Shown piece after piece: positions 1 to 8,200 of a stretch of 9,297 nucleotides of DNA. Position 1 is the first letter of the stretch. The number at the start of each line of letters is the position of its first letter. The position numbers and the translations under genes are program-made. The notes beneath the pieces were generated by a model that saw only the letters and a list, made by a program, of their open reading frames with translations, was not told where the DNA came from and searched no databases. This DNA is from Lentisphaerota bacterium (GTDB lineage Bacteria > Verrucomicrobiota > Lentisphaeria > Oligosphaerales > Oligosphaeraceae). The stretch spans positions 1 to 9,297 of the forward strand of contig JAAZKQ010000186.1 of NCBI GenBank assembly GCA_012799755.1, given 5' to 3'.

Positions 1-1448
1 GCGGATCGGCGGGTGGGCAGCTGGACCAGATGCTGCTGCCGTACTACGAGCACGACATCGCGGCGGGTATCATCAACGACGACGATGCGCGCTTCTACCT
101 GGGCTGCCTGTTCTTCAACGACAGCCGCTATTATCAGCTGGGCGGGCCGGACAAGGACGGCAACGACACCACCAATCACCTGTCTTACCTGATCTTGGAA
201 GCGGCAGACATGGTCAATATCGCCTGCAACCTGACGGTGCGCGTGCACGACAAGACCGACCCGGTCTTCATGCGCAAGGCCGTCGGCTACCTGTTCAGCA
301 ACAAGAATGGCTGGCCGCGCTTCTCGGGCGATCGCGCGTTGGTCGAGGGCTTCATGCGTTGCGGTTTCTCCCGCGATCTGGCTCGCCGGCGACTGGCGTC
401 AGGCTGCCATTGGATGAGCATACCGGGCATGGAATACACCCTCAATGACGTCGTTAAAATCAATATCGCGAAGGTGTTCGAGGTCGCCTACCAAGAGATG
501 GCGGCCGGAGCCGAGCAGAGCGTGGACAAGCTCTACGAGCTTTTCACCAAGCACCTCAAGGCGGCGGTGAAAGCCACGACTGACGGCATTGCCTTCCATC
601 TCAAGTACCAGGACAAGAACGAGCCTGAGTTGATCCTGAACCTGCTCAGCCACGGCCCCATCGAAAAAGGGCTCGATCTGACCAAGGGCGCGACGTTCTT
701 CAATATGTGTGTGGACGGCTCCGGTATGGCCACCATCGCCGATAGCTTCGCCGCTTGCGAACAACGCATCGAGCGCGAAAAACGCCTGAGCTTCGCCGAA
801 CTGACCGAGCTGCTGCAGACGAATTTCGCCGGCGTGGAGGGCGAGTACCGCCGGCAGATGCTGCAGCATTCCGAGCGCTTCTGCCAGGGCGAGTCGCTGG
901 GCGATGCTTGGGCTGTGAAGATCACAGAGCTGTTCACGGGGCTGGTCCGCGCCGCGAACGACGAGCACCCGGGGTTGAATTTCATTCCGGGGTGGTTTTC
1001 GTGGGCGAACACGATTGAGTTCGGGAAGAAAGTGGGCGCGACGCCCAATGGCCGGCGTGCCGGCGAGCCGATCAACCACGGCGCCAATCCGCACCCGGGC
1101 TTCCGGCGTGACGGCGCGGTGACGGCGATGGCCAATTCGATTGCGGCGATACAGCCGGGTTACGGCAATACCGCGCCCGTGCAGCTGGAGCTCGATCCCG
1201 CGCTGGGCGATACGCCCGAGTCGCTCGACAAGTTGGTGAGCATGGTGCGCACGCTGCTCAACAGCGGCAATACCCTGCTGAACATCAATATCATTGACGA
1301 AGACAAGATATTGGCCGCACATGAAGACCCGTCGAAGTATCCGGACCTGGTGGTGCGGGTGACGGGTTTCACCGCGTATTTTTCGATGTTGTCGAAGGAT
1401 TTCCGACAGCTGGTGGTGGATCGGATATTGAGCAAAAGGAGTGCCTGA
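1..1448 (+). CDS. Glycyl radical enzyme (PFL-like family), C-terminal part, 5' end outside window
   Basis: Glycyl radical enzymes use a protein glycine radical and a thiyl radical on an active-site cysteine for anaerobic C-C, C-O, C-N or C-S chemistry. The frame is open from base 3, before the first ATG at 30. The upstream codons read GSAGGQLDQ and continue into MLLPYYEHD, a conserved internal family motif (usually G-x-x-D-Q-x-x-x-P-Y-Y), so ATG 30 is not the start. About 480 residues are visible; full-length members have roughly 750-850, so around 280 N-terminal residues are missing. The active-site Cys codon is 405-407 (context ASGCHWMS). The radical loop RVTGFTAYF has its Gly codon at 1365-1367. 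The usual Cys-x-Glu of dehydratase and lyase clades is Cys-His-Trp here, and the loop has Gly-Phe rather than Gly-Tyr. The stop overlaps the next start (TGATG). The radical-SAM activating enzyme is not in the window. The family is certain; the substrate is unknown. Confidence 0.93.
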   Translation, partial: GSAGGQLDQMLLPYYEHDIAAGIINDDDARFYLGCLFFNDSRYYQLGGPDKDGNDTTNHLSYLILEAADMVNIACNLTVRVHDKTDPVFMRKAVGYLFSNKNGWPRFSGDRALVEGFMRCGFSRDLARRRLASGCHWMSIPGMEYTLNDVVKINIAKVFEVAYQEMAAGAEQSVDKLYELFTKHLKAAVKATTDGIAFHLKYQDKNEPELILNLLSHGPIEKGLDLTKGATFFNMCVDGSGMATIADSFAACEQRIEREKRLSFAELTELLQTNFAGVEGEYRRQMLQHSERFCQGESLGDAWAVKITELFTGLVRAANDEHPGLNFIPGWFSWANTIEFGKKVGATPNGRRAGEPINHGANPHPGFRRDGAVTAMANSIAAIQPGYGNTAPVQLELDPALGDTPESLDKLVSMVRTLLNSGNTLLNINIIDEDKILAAHEDPSKYPDLVVRVTGFTAYFSMLSKDFRQLVVDRILSKRSA

Positions 1449-2206
1449 TGGACGACGTGAAGATGGTTAGTGTCAATGACGCGCTCAAGGCGGGCGAAAG
1501 CCGCGTGATGCTGCCCGGTGAGATACCCGGCGCGACGGTATATCTGCATGCGCTGGGGGCGGGCGAACGCAAGACCTTCGCGGCGCTGGCGGATCGCGCG
1601 GTGATCCTCATGTCCGTTGATGGCGCCTACAGCTTCAGTTCCGGCGGCAAGACCATCGCCGCCGAAGGCCGTTATGTTTTTGTGCCGGGCTGCGGGCGGG
1701 ACGCCGACGTGCAGGCGCAAACTGCGACGCGCATGCTGGAAATACAATGGGAGATACCCGCCGATGGCCGCGCGGCTTGGGCGACGCCGGAACGGGAGTT
1801 TCCCTACGTGCAGGAGTATTTCGCCGCCGTGCAGTATCGCGATCCCAACAAGAGCGACAAGACGATCAGCCGCGAGCTGGTTCGGCAGCGGGTGGTCCCG
1901 GGTTTCTGCATGGGGTCGGTCGAGTCCTACGGCTATGACAAAGTCGCGCAGCATCCCCATCCTATGCTCGACCAGTTCTTCTTCAGTTTTCCGGAAAATG
2001 ACGTCGATGTGCTCATTGACGACTTCAAAGTGCCCATGCAGGGCGACACGCTGCTGCACATACCGCTGGGGTCGAATCACGGCGTTGAAGTGCACGGCGA
2101 CAAGCACATGCACTACATCTGGATTGATTTCTTCCTCGGTCAGGCCGGCTTGGAGCGCCTGGACCGCAGCCATAAACCGACCGGCACCATGCGCAGTTTC
2201 AAGTAG
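1448..2206 (+). CDS. Bicupin protein, probable sugar or sugar-acid isomerase-type (KduI-like fold)
   Basis: This 252-residue protein appears to have two cupin domains, as in 5-keto-4-deoxyuronate isomerase and related sugar enzymes. The N-terminal cupin (about 30-105) shows no clear metal site. The C-terminal cupin (about 150-230) carries a recognisable one. Motif 1 is His169-x-His171 followed by Gln176 where the classical motif has Glu. Motif 2 is Pro206-x-Gly208-x-x-His211. The protein is soluble and has no signal peptide, so a cytoplasmic location is likely. The start ATG 1448 overlaps the upstream stop by one base and is preceded by AAGGAG at 1436-1441, six bases away, which implies translational coupling with the glycyl radical enzyme. 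The cupin fold and probable metal site are visible. The isomerase role is inferred from the neighbours; a non-catalytic sugar-sensing role is also possible. Confidence 0.8.
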   Translation: MDDVKMVSVNDALKAGESRVMLPGEIPGATVYLHALGAGERKTFAALADRAVILMSVDGAYSFSSGGKTIAAEGRYVFVPGCGRDADVQAQTATRMLEIQWEIPADGRAAWATPEREFPYVQEYFAAVQYRDPNKSDKTISRELVRQRVVPGFCMGSVESYGYDKVAQHPHPMLDQFFFSFPENDVDVLIDDFKVPMQGDTLLHIPLGSNHGVEVHGDKHMHYIWIDFFLGQAGLERLDRSHKPTGTMRSFK

Positions 2207-2214
2207 GACTAAGC

Positions 2215-3288
2215 ATGAAAAACATCTATCCACTGCAACGCGCAAAGGCTTGGCGAAGTTACCTCGGTGGCGCCATGATCGGCGCGTTCTTTGGTGAAGA
2301 TGGCGTGCGTGACGGGCATTATCCGGAAGAATGGATTGCCTCGGTGGTGCCGGCGCGCAATGCCGGCCGGCCGGCAACGGACCCGCCGGAGGGCCTGAGT
2401 ATGCTCAAGGATGATCCGGGCGTGTCGTTGCGGGACTTGCTGGCCGCTGAGCCGGCACGACTATTGGGCAGCGACCATGTTCGGCGCTGGGGTGCATCGC
2501 CGGGCGTACTGCTCAAGATCATTGACGCAGCGGAACGCCTGACCATCCAAGTCCACCCGGATCGCGCGACGGCCGCCGCGTTGTTTAACTCGCCCTTCGG
2601 CAAGACCGAGTGCTGGCACATTCTCGGCGGACGCGATATTAACGGGGAGCGGCCTTGCATCTATTTTGGTTTCAAACCGGGCGTTACTCGCGCCCGATGG
2701 GAAGGGGTTTTCGCGGCGCAGGACATTCCAGCCATGCTCGACTGTCTGCATCGGCTGGATGTCCGCGCCGGCGAAACCTATCTGATTCCGGGCGGCATTC
2801 CCCATGCGATTGGCGCGGGATGCTTCCTGCTGGAGGTCCAGGAGCCCACGGATTTCACGATACGCACCGAGCGGACCACGCCGTTGGGCATGACTGTGCC
2901 TGACGAGAGCTGCCACCAGGGCCTGGGTTTTGCGCGGATGTTCGATTGTTTCCACTACGACGGCGTGTCGCGTGACGAGCTCTTCCGGCACTGGCGCGTG
3001 GAACGCCAGGGCGACACGCTGATCAGCCACGAGCAATCGGGCTGTTTCGCCATGACGATCCACGACTGCGAGCAGGCGCGTACGCTGCCGGCTACCGGGG
3101 CTTTCCGCGGGCTGTTTGTGCTGTCGGGCCAAGGCGTGATCGCCGCCGACGGCGAACGGCAGACTGCCCGCAAGGGCGACCAGTTCTTCGTGGCGGCATC
3201 GGCCGGCGAGGTCCAGCTGCTGCCCGAAACGGCCATGACACTGATCGAATTTGCTGGCCCGCAATGCGCGGCCAGCCAAGAAAACTGA
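2215..3288 (+). CDS. manA: Type I phosphomannose isomerase family protein (ManA-like)
   Basis: Type I phosphomannose isomerases are zinc enzymes that interconvert mannose 6-phosphate and fructose 6-phosphate in the cytoplasm. This 357-residue protein carries all expected zinc ligands: Gln112 and His114 in IQVHPD, Glu132 in KTECWHIL, and His197 in GGIPHAIG. These are followed by the conserved segment LLEVQEPTDFTIRTER. The C-terminal 80 or so residues look like the usual cupin end (GVIAADGER, KGDQFFV). The length is close to that of the shorter Bacillus-type members. The ATG at 2215 has AGGA at 2205-2208, which overlaps the upstream TAG stop, so translation is probably coupled to the bicupin gene. 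Since the neighbours handle other sugars, the true substrate could be a different hexose phosphate. The family is secure; substrate and symbol are by homology of motifs. Confidence 0.88.
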   Translation: MKNIYPLQRAKAWRSYLGGAMIGAFFGEDGVRDGHYPEEWIASVVPARNAGRPATDPPEGLSMLKDDPGVSLRDLLAAEPARLLGSDHVRRWGASPGVLLKIIDAAERLTIQVHPDRATAAALFNSPFGKTECWHILGGRDINGERPCIYFGFKPGVTRARWEGVFAAQDIPAMLDCLHRLDVRAGETYLIPGGIPHAIGAGCFLLEVQEPTDFTIRTERTTPLGMTVPDESCHQGLGFARMFDCFHYDGVSRDELFRHWRVERQGDTLISHEQSGCFAMTIHDCEQARTLPATGAFRGLFVLSGQGVIAADGERQTARKGDQFFVAASAGEVQLLPETAMTLIEFAGPQCAASQEN

Positions 3289-3330
3289 CCGGGCCGCCGC
3301 TGGCGAAGGTCGCCGGCGACGGGAAGATGA

Positions 3331-3370
3331 GCATGCATAATGATCTCTGCGGGCCGCAATTGGCCTCGCA
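3331..3370 (+). promoter_or_regulatory. Possible internal promoter -10 box and hairpin/operator before the TIM-barrel isomerase gene
   Basis: The 113-base gap between the isomerase genes holds CATAAT at 3336-3341, five of six matches to TATAAT, with TG directly before it. No good -35 box is seen at the expected distance. Seven bases downstream is an imperfect inverted repeat. The left arm TGCGGGCC (3348-3355) pairs with GGCCTCGCA (3362-3370), with one bulged T and a six-base GCAATT loop. It has no T-tract, so it is not a standard terminator. An operator near a start site, or an RNA processing hairpin between operon segments, would fit better. This is pattern matching only. Confidence 0.25.
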
Positions 3371-3389
3371 ACGGAGAACACAACCAACT

Positions 3390-3395
3390 GGGGAG
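3390..3395 (+). promoter_or_regulatory. Ribosome binding site GGGGAG that fixes the isomerase start at 3402
   Basis: GGGGAG lies six bases before ATG 3402. The open frame extends back to an ATG at 3264, inside the upstream gene, but that start has no good ribosome binding site and would add 46 residues unlike the family. The downstream ATG is therefore chosen. Confidence 0.75.
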
Positions 3396-3401
3396 CTGAT
3401 C

Positions 3402-4181
3402 ATGAAATTCGGTGTGGGTACGTCCATCAAGAATGCTGAAATCGTTGCCGCCGCCGGCTTCGATTACCTCGAAATTTTTGCGGCAGACAATTTGGCTCTG
3501 AGCATTCCGGAAGAGACCTGGCAGGAGAATCTGCGGCGGATCAAGGACGCGCCGTTGCCGGTACTGGCCATGGCGGCGATATTGCCGGCGACGGTGCAAT
3601 TGGTCGGGGATGGCGTCGATATGGCTGCCAATGTGTCGTACATGGAACGCCTGCTTGACCGTGCGGCGGCGGCGGGTATCAAAACACTGGTCTTCGGATC
3701 GAACAAATCGCGCACCATCCCGGAGGGCTTTGATCACGCGGTGGCGGCGCGGCAGCTGGAAGATTACTTGCTGGCGATTGTTGGCCCGGCCGAGGACCGC
3801 GGCGTGCAATTTGTGATCGAGCCCCTGCATGCCGAATGCACCAACACCTTCACGACCATCGCCGCCAGCGCGGCCATGGTGCGCAAAATCAATCGGCCGG
3901 GCATGGCCCTGCTGGTGGACTTTTATCACTTCCACAAGACCGACCACGATGTGCTGTCGCTGTGCTGGAATGCCGACCTGCTGCGGCACAGTCATGTCTC
4001 CGGCAAGAGCCGCGAAATACCCGGCACCGTCGATTGCGATTACGTGCCCTTTATGCGGATTTTACGTCAGGCCGGCTATGACCACAGCATGTCCATTGAG
4101 GCGACATTCCCCCTGACGGCAGACAACGCCAAGGTCTCGCAGGAAACGCTGCGGCAGGCGTGGGCGGCCGCAGCGTCATAG
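3402..4181 (+). CDS. TIM-barrel sugar (phosphate) isomerase/epimerase, xylose-isomerase-like fold
   Basis: This 259-residue protein belongs to the AP-endonuclease-2/xylose-isomerase-like TIM-barrel family, whose members isomerise or epimerise sugars, ketoses and inosose using a divalent metal. The barrel starts at once with MKFGVGTS and a Phe-Asp-Tyr-Leu-Glu strand (residues 20-24). VFGSNKSRTIPEGF (97-110) is a family hallmark. Four acidic or histidine residues sit where metal ligands are expected: Glu140 (VIEPLH), Asp173 (LLVDFYHF), His198 (SHVSG) and Glu233 (SIEATF). All four are present, so the protein looks active. It has no signal peptide. It lies 113 bases after the phosphomannose isomerase homologue on the same strand and probably belongs to the same catabolic unit, perhaps with a second promoter. 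The substrate cannot be read from the sequence; tagatose/psicose epimerase, hydroxypyruvate isomerase-like and IolE-like roles are alternatives. Confidence 0.88.
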   Translation: MKFGVGTSIKNAEIVAAAGFDYLEIFAADNLALSIPEETWQENLRRIKDAPLPVLAMAAILPATVQLVGDGVDMAANVSYMERLLDRAAAAGIKTLVFGSNKSRTIPEGFDHAVAARQLEDYLLAIVGPAEDRGVQFVIEPLHAECTNTFTTIAASAAMVRKINRPGMALLVDFYHFHKTDHDVLSLCWNADLLRHSHVSGKSREIPGTVDCDYVPFMRILRQAGYDHSMSIEATFPLTADNAKVSQETLRQAWAAAAS

Positions 4182-4295
4182 GCGGCAGGGCGGCGTGGGC
4201 CTCTCGACGGGGGACTCCACAGGCAATTTAGTTGTGTTACGTGAAGAGGGCAGCCAAACGTCAGACCGAAACCATCAACACGAGGAGACGACGAA

Positions 4296-5063
4296 ATGAA
4301 CAGCACGCCACATCGAACCCATCGCGCTTTTACGCTAATTGAGCTTCTGGTCGTCATTGCCATCATCGCCATATTGGCGGCGATGCTCTTGCCGGCTTTG
4401 GCCAAGGCCCGCGAAAAAGCCCGCAGCATCAGCTGCACCAACAACCTCAAGCAGATCGTCTTGGCTAACGCGATGTACACCGCCGACAGCGACGATGCGC
4501 TGATTAGTGCCTGCGAGTCTCGTGGTGGCACTAATTACAGCTTTCGGTATCTGCTGGTCAGCAACAAATACATCGATGGACCGTCCAGCTTTGTCTGTCC
4601 AAGCGATGTCAAGACGCCTCACACCTTCAATACTACGCATTCGTCGCCATGTTCCTATGGCATCAATAACGTCAATCGCTTGCATCATTATCTGACCTCC
4701 GTCCCCCAAGGCCTAAAGTTGCCCGACGTAAAGTACCCGTCGTCATGCCTGGTCTTTGGCGCAGTAGGTAAGCTGGCAAACTCTAGCACCATGCCGCGGC
4801 ATACCGCCATCGGGTGGGTAGCTAATGGCACTACCAACCTAGGCTACATCCGCATGCCGTACCTCTATGATCGCGGTACAAAATCTTGGTCGGTGGACTC
4901 ATGGTACACCAACGACAGCGACCCGTGGATATTCTTCCCACGCCATAGCGACACCGGCAACTACAGCTGCTACGACGGCCACTGTGGCAACATTAAACAA
5001 CTCAATTTCTGGACTGCCAATCCCCAAACTGACCCAACCGGCTGCATCTACGCAGCACAATAA
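4296..5063 (+). CDS. Prepilin-type N-terminal cleavage/methylation protein with H-X9-DG motif (pseudopilin-like)
   Basis: This 255-residue protein begins with a type IV prepilin signal. A short basic leader (residues 1-11) is followed by FTLIELLVVIAIIAILAAML, with Glu16 at position +5 of the mature chain. Cleavage would fall between Ala11 and Phe12, so the usual Gly at -1 is Ala. The hydrophobic helix continues into an amphipathic stretch with Asn-Asn-Leu-Lys-Gln (49-53). The soluble domain has an FVCPSD motif near residue 99 and eight cysteines in total, and ends with an exact H-X9-DG motif (His217, Asp227-Gly228). This combination is typical of the expanded pseudopilin-like families of Lentisphaerota, Verrucomicrobiota and Planctomycetota, usually of unknown function and often next to carbohydrate genes. 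GAGGAG (4282-4287) lies eight bases before the ATG. In the 114 bases upstream, TCGACG (4204-4209) and TTTAGT (4227-4232), 17 bases apart, could be a weak promoter. The protein is likely anchored in the inner membrane or part of a secretion pseudopilus. Confidence 0.93.
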   Translation: MNSTPHRTHRAFTLIELLVVIAIIAILAAMLLPALAKAREKARSISCTNNLKQIVLANAMYTADSDDALISACESRGGTNYSFRYLLVSNKYIDGPSSFVCPSDVKTPHTFNTTHSSPCSYGINNVNRLHHYLTSVPQGLKLPDVKYPSSCLVFGAVGKLANSSTMPRHTAIGWVANGTTNLGYIRMPYLYDRGTKSWSVDSWYTNDSDPWIFFPRHSDTGNYSCYDGHCGNIKQLNFWTANPQTDPTGCIYAAQ

Positions 5064-5168
5064 CACCGCGCAGCCTTTTACATGATCGGTGTGGTCGGAC
5101 TGTGGCAACGCTTAATCATGCTCGACCTTCTGAACTGGCTCAATTGGATTGCAGATAGAGGTCATTCG

Positions 5169-5178
5169 CCCCCCCCCC
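5169..5178 (+). repeat. C10 homopolymer tract in the gap before the GH13-like gene
   Basis: Ten consecutive C residues occur between the pseudopilin gene and the GTG start at 5286. The tract is followed by a weak hairpin, CGCAC/GTGCG with a seven-base loop (about 5187-5203). Around here base composition falls from GC-rich to near balanced. The tract may vary by slippage or may be a sequencing or assembly weak point. It is upstream of the chosen start, so it would not change the protein but could alter promoter spacing. Confidence 0.6.
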
Positions 5179-5273
5179 TCGGGTTCGCACAACATTCGTG
5201 CGGGAAGCTTTTGGATGACCTCAGATGCCAGAGATGGATAAATGGATATATTACTGTACTGATAAAACCGATA

Positions 5274-5279
5274 AGGGAG
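5274..5279 (+). promoter_or_regulatory. Ribosome binding site AGGGAG that fixes the GTG start at 5286
   Basis: AGGGAG lies six bases before GTG 5286. The codons that follow encode a textbook signal peptide. The frame is open back to an ATG at 5082, but that start would put 68 residues, including the translated C10 tract, in front of the signal peptide. The GTG is therefore preferred. Confidence 0.8.
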
Positions 5280-5285
5280 CTTCTT

Positions 5286-8200
5286 GTGAGCAGAATAATT
5301 ACAATATTTATTTTCGTGCTTGCTACTGTTTACGGATTTTCACTGGCTGCGGAAGATATTGATTGTGGAAAATGGTCGTTCTCGTTTGACAAAAGTAGTG
5401 GTATATGGACGTCATTATCATATGAAGATACTGAAATCTTGGTCAATGAATCCGCTACTCCTCCTTTCAACTGGGGACCGACATGGCCAGGCGGAAAACC
5501 TGCTTTTGCCTCTTGGCAGTTTGAACGTTGGAAAGGTCAGTGTCCGGACGAACTGGTAAACGGCGCACAGATTGATTCCGAATATCATTTACTGCGTCAC
5601 GAATTTGACATGAAAACCTCAGAGTTAAAGCTTATATATAAAACAGGTGATTATGATGTCTGCGAAATTGTGCATTTTGGGTCAACTGATGCACCAACTT
5701 TGCTGGCCTGCCAATTGGAAGTGACGTACACCGGGAAAGATGCATATGCGCCGCTTTTTGGCGTGTCGTTAAATATGCCATTTAGGATAGCCAATCAACG
5801 CTATTTTATCACAGGTGGCATGTGTTATCCAGACAACAAAACAGTAAACAATATCACTGATCTTTCTCCGATTCAAAAGACCGAGACGAGTGGCTATTCA
5901 TCGCGGCCATTGCTACTTGAGCTGAACGGACGTACGGCTGTGCTTATGGCCGAATCTCGTTTTGATAAATCTTCCTTGCTTCTTGGAATAAAAGACGGCG
6001 CTGGGATATTAAGCTATAACTTTGCCGCTGTTGGTTATCTTTACCGTGGTCGCAAGCAGACATTTGGTCCAGCATATTTCAAGCTGACACCGGACAAAAT
6101 TGAAATAGTTTTGGAGTCCGGCGCTATTCATAATATGTACGATGAGGTTGGCATGACAATGCCTAAAGGTAGGCCAGACGATGTTTTGCGTGATTCGATT
6201 ATGTACTGTTGCAGCCCTGGTGGCTCTCGATTAAGCGGTTGGCGTAATTTGGGCGGTTTCAATGCTGCTCGGAAAGAGATTATTCCACGTCTAAACTCGT
6301 TAGGATTTAATACGGTATGGTTTTTACCGATAGAAGACTTGAACATATATCACCCGTATGATTATTTCAAAACCAATAAATCGTTGGGTTCTGCTGATGA
6401 ATATAAAGAGTTAGTTCGCAGCGCCCATGCCTCCGGGATGAAGGTTATGCAGGACATTGTCCCTCATGGTACAAATGCTGAAGCAATCATGACACGTTGC
6501 ACAAGCCCAGAGGTAATGGCTTTCGATAAGAAGGGAGACGTCAGAAAATATCTTGCTTGCGATTATTTAAGCAATGAGCATCAGGAATACATGAAGCGGG
6601 TTGCGGCTTACTACGGCAGCGAGTACGGAGCCGACATGCTGCGGATTGATTTGGCTGATGCGGGCCAACTGAACTGGCGCAAGGAAGGTCAATTCAGCGC
6701 TGGACGTATCCCTGAAAATGTTGATGCCGAATGGTGGAAGGAAGAACTCAGCAAACGGGGTGGTTCTTTGGCACCTCTCGCTTATCAGCGCGCTTCGCTT
6801 TGCCGCCGCATGGGCGGGTTGGCGATGAGCCGGGTTATTCGTGAGGGGCTCCGCAGTGTGAATCCATCCGGAGCCGTCATGGGTGAGGTTCAGTATTCAC
6901 CATATATGACGGCGAACGACATTATTTACGATAAAGACCTGCACAGTTGCTTCCTAAGAGGATTTTGGTATACGCCTCTGGCACAAGCTGATTTGGGAAA
7001 TTGGACGAAATCGCTGTCGTATTATCTGGAACAGCAGTTTATTTCAGAACCGGCCGACACGATACGGATGCGGTATACCGAAAATCACGATTGCTATCCA
7101 ACTGCGGATATTGTTGGCGTGGGGGCAATGCGGGCAGCAACGGCGCTAACCTTCTTTCTGGACGGTATCCCCATGATCTACCAAGACTCGGACAGGGGGA
7201 GCGGAACTCAGCTCAAGGAACTTATAGCACTGCGGACAGCCCTGGTTGAACTGCGTCGGGGTAAGACTCTATTTTTACATGACGAGATCAGTGTGGATAC
7301 GGTTATGGGGCTTGTCCGATATACGGATGACAGTGCGGTTTTATGCCTGATAAACTTTTCGCCGGATCAGGTGAACGTCAAAATAAGGATACCCGAAGTT
7401 ATCCGAGAACGCCTGAAACAGGATGAAATAGGCATGCGCCTTGGCCCGTGGGATTACTCTGTTATTGCGGGTTCGGGAGTATTGCTGGGAAATAATACCA
7501 TTCCAACGGCAGTTGTGGACGATTTAAAAGCTCAAAAATTGGCAGTTAAGTTTACCCGCGATAGATATGGAAACCCCCTCATAACGACATCAGATTACAC
7601 TATCATCATTAGTAACAGGGATGGCCTTCCTGCATGGATGGAAGATAGTTCAGGAGAGCGTATTTTGGACCGTGTTACGCTGTTTCCTTCGGAGCGTCTT
7701 GGAAGAAAAAGTCTGGGTATTACTGTCAAGTGGGATAGCGCTGAACAGAAAAACGATGATGGAAGCTATACCTTGTCGAATATTATTAGTACACAGGGCG
7801 GTGCCGAGATTAAAATGCTTTACAATTTTTATCCTGAATATGTGCGTATGAGTTCGCAAATGCTTTCGGATGGAAATTTTGCTGATATTGGCGTGTCGTT
7901 CATGGTAAAGAATGCCACTGGTTATCAAGTGAACAGCGCCGAAGGACTGCTTGATGATGATTATTTCGTAGCCAGACGCTTCGGTCTTCCAAACATTTTT
8001 GAAAATGTTTCATGGCGGCGTTACAACACGCCAATTATCTGGCAATCAGAAATGATTCCTCTGGATTTGGCCGTGCCACAGTTTGCTTGCCTGAAAAAGA
8101 CTGGCGGCATTTGTTTCAAGTTTGAGAATGCGTTTAAGGACCGTCTTGCAAATAGTATGTTGCTTGATCGTGCTGACGGCATAAATGAATTGCACGCGGT

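Noticed and set aside
3264..3401. Upstream extension of the TIM-barrel isomerase to ATG 3264
   Set aside because: It overlaps the preceding gene, has no good ribosome binding site and adds residues unlike the family. ATG 3402 has GGGGAG at six bases and starts the first barrel strand.
399..3995. Long open frames on the minus strand opposite the four operon genes (for example 1160-2377, 2461-3387, 2955-3995)
   Set aside because: They are antisense to genes with clear family motifs, their translations are rich in Arg, His and Ala with no domain, and long antisense frames are expected in GC-rich genes.
5063..5092. ACACCG/CGGTGT inverted repeat after the pseudopilin stop as a terminator
   Set aside because: The stem is six base pairs with an 18-base loop and no T-tract, which is too weak for an intrinsic terminator.
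5082..5285. Upstream extension of the GH13-like gene to ATG 5082
   Set aside because: It would place 68 residues before a clear signal peptide and translate through the C10 tract. The GTG at 5286 has a strong ribosome binding site and starts the signal peptide.
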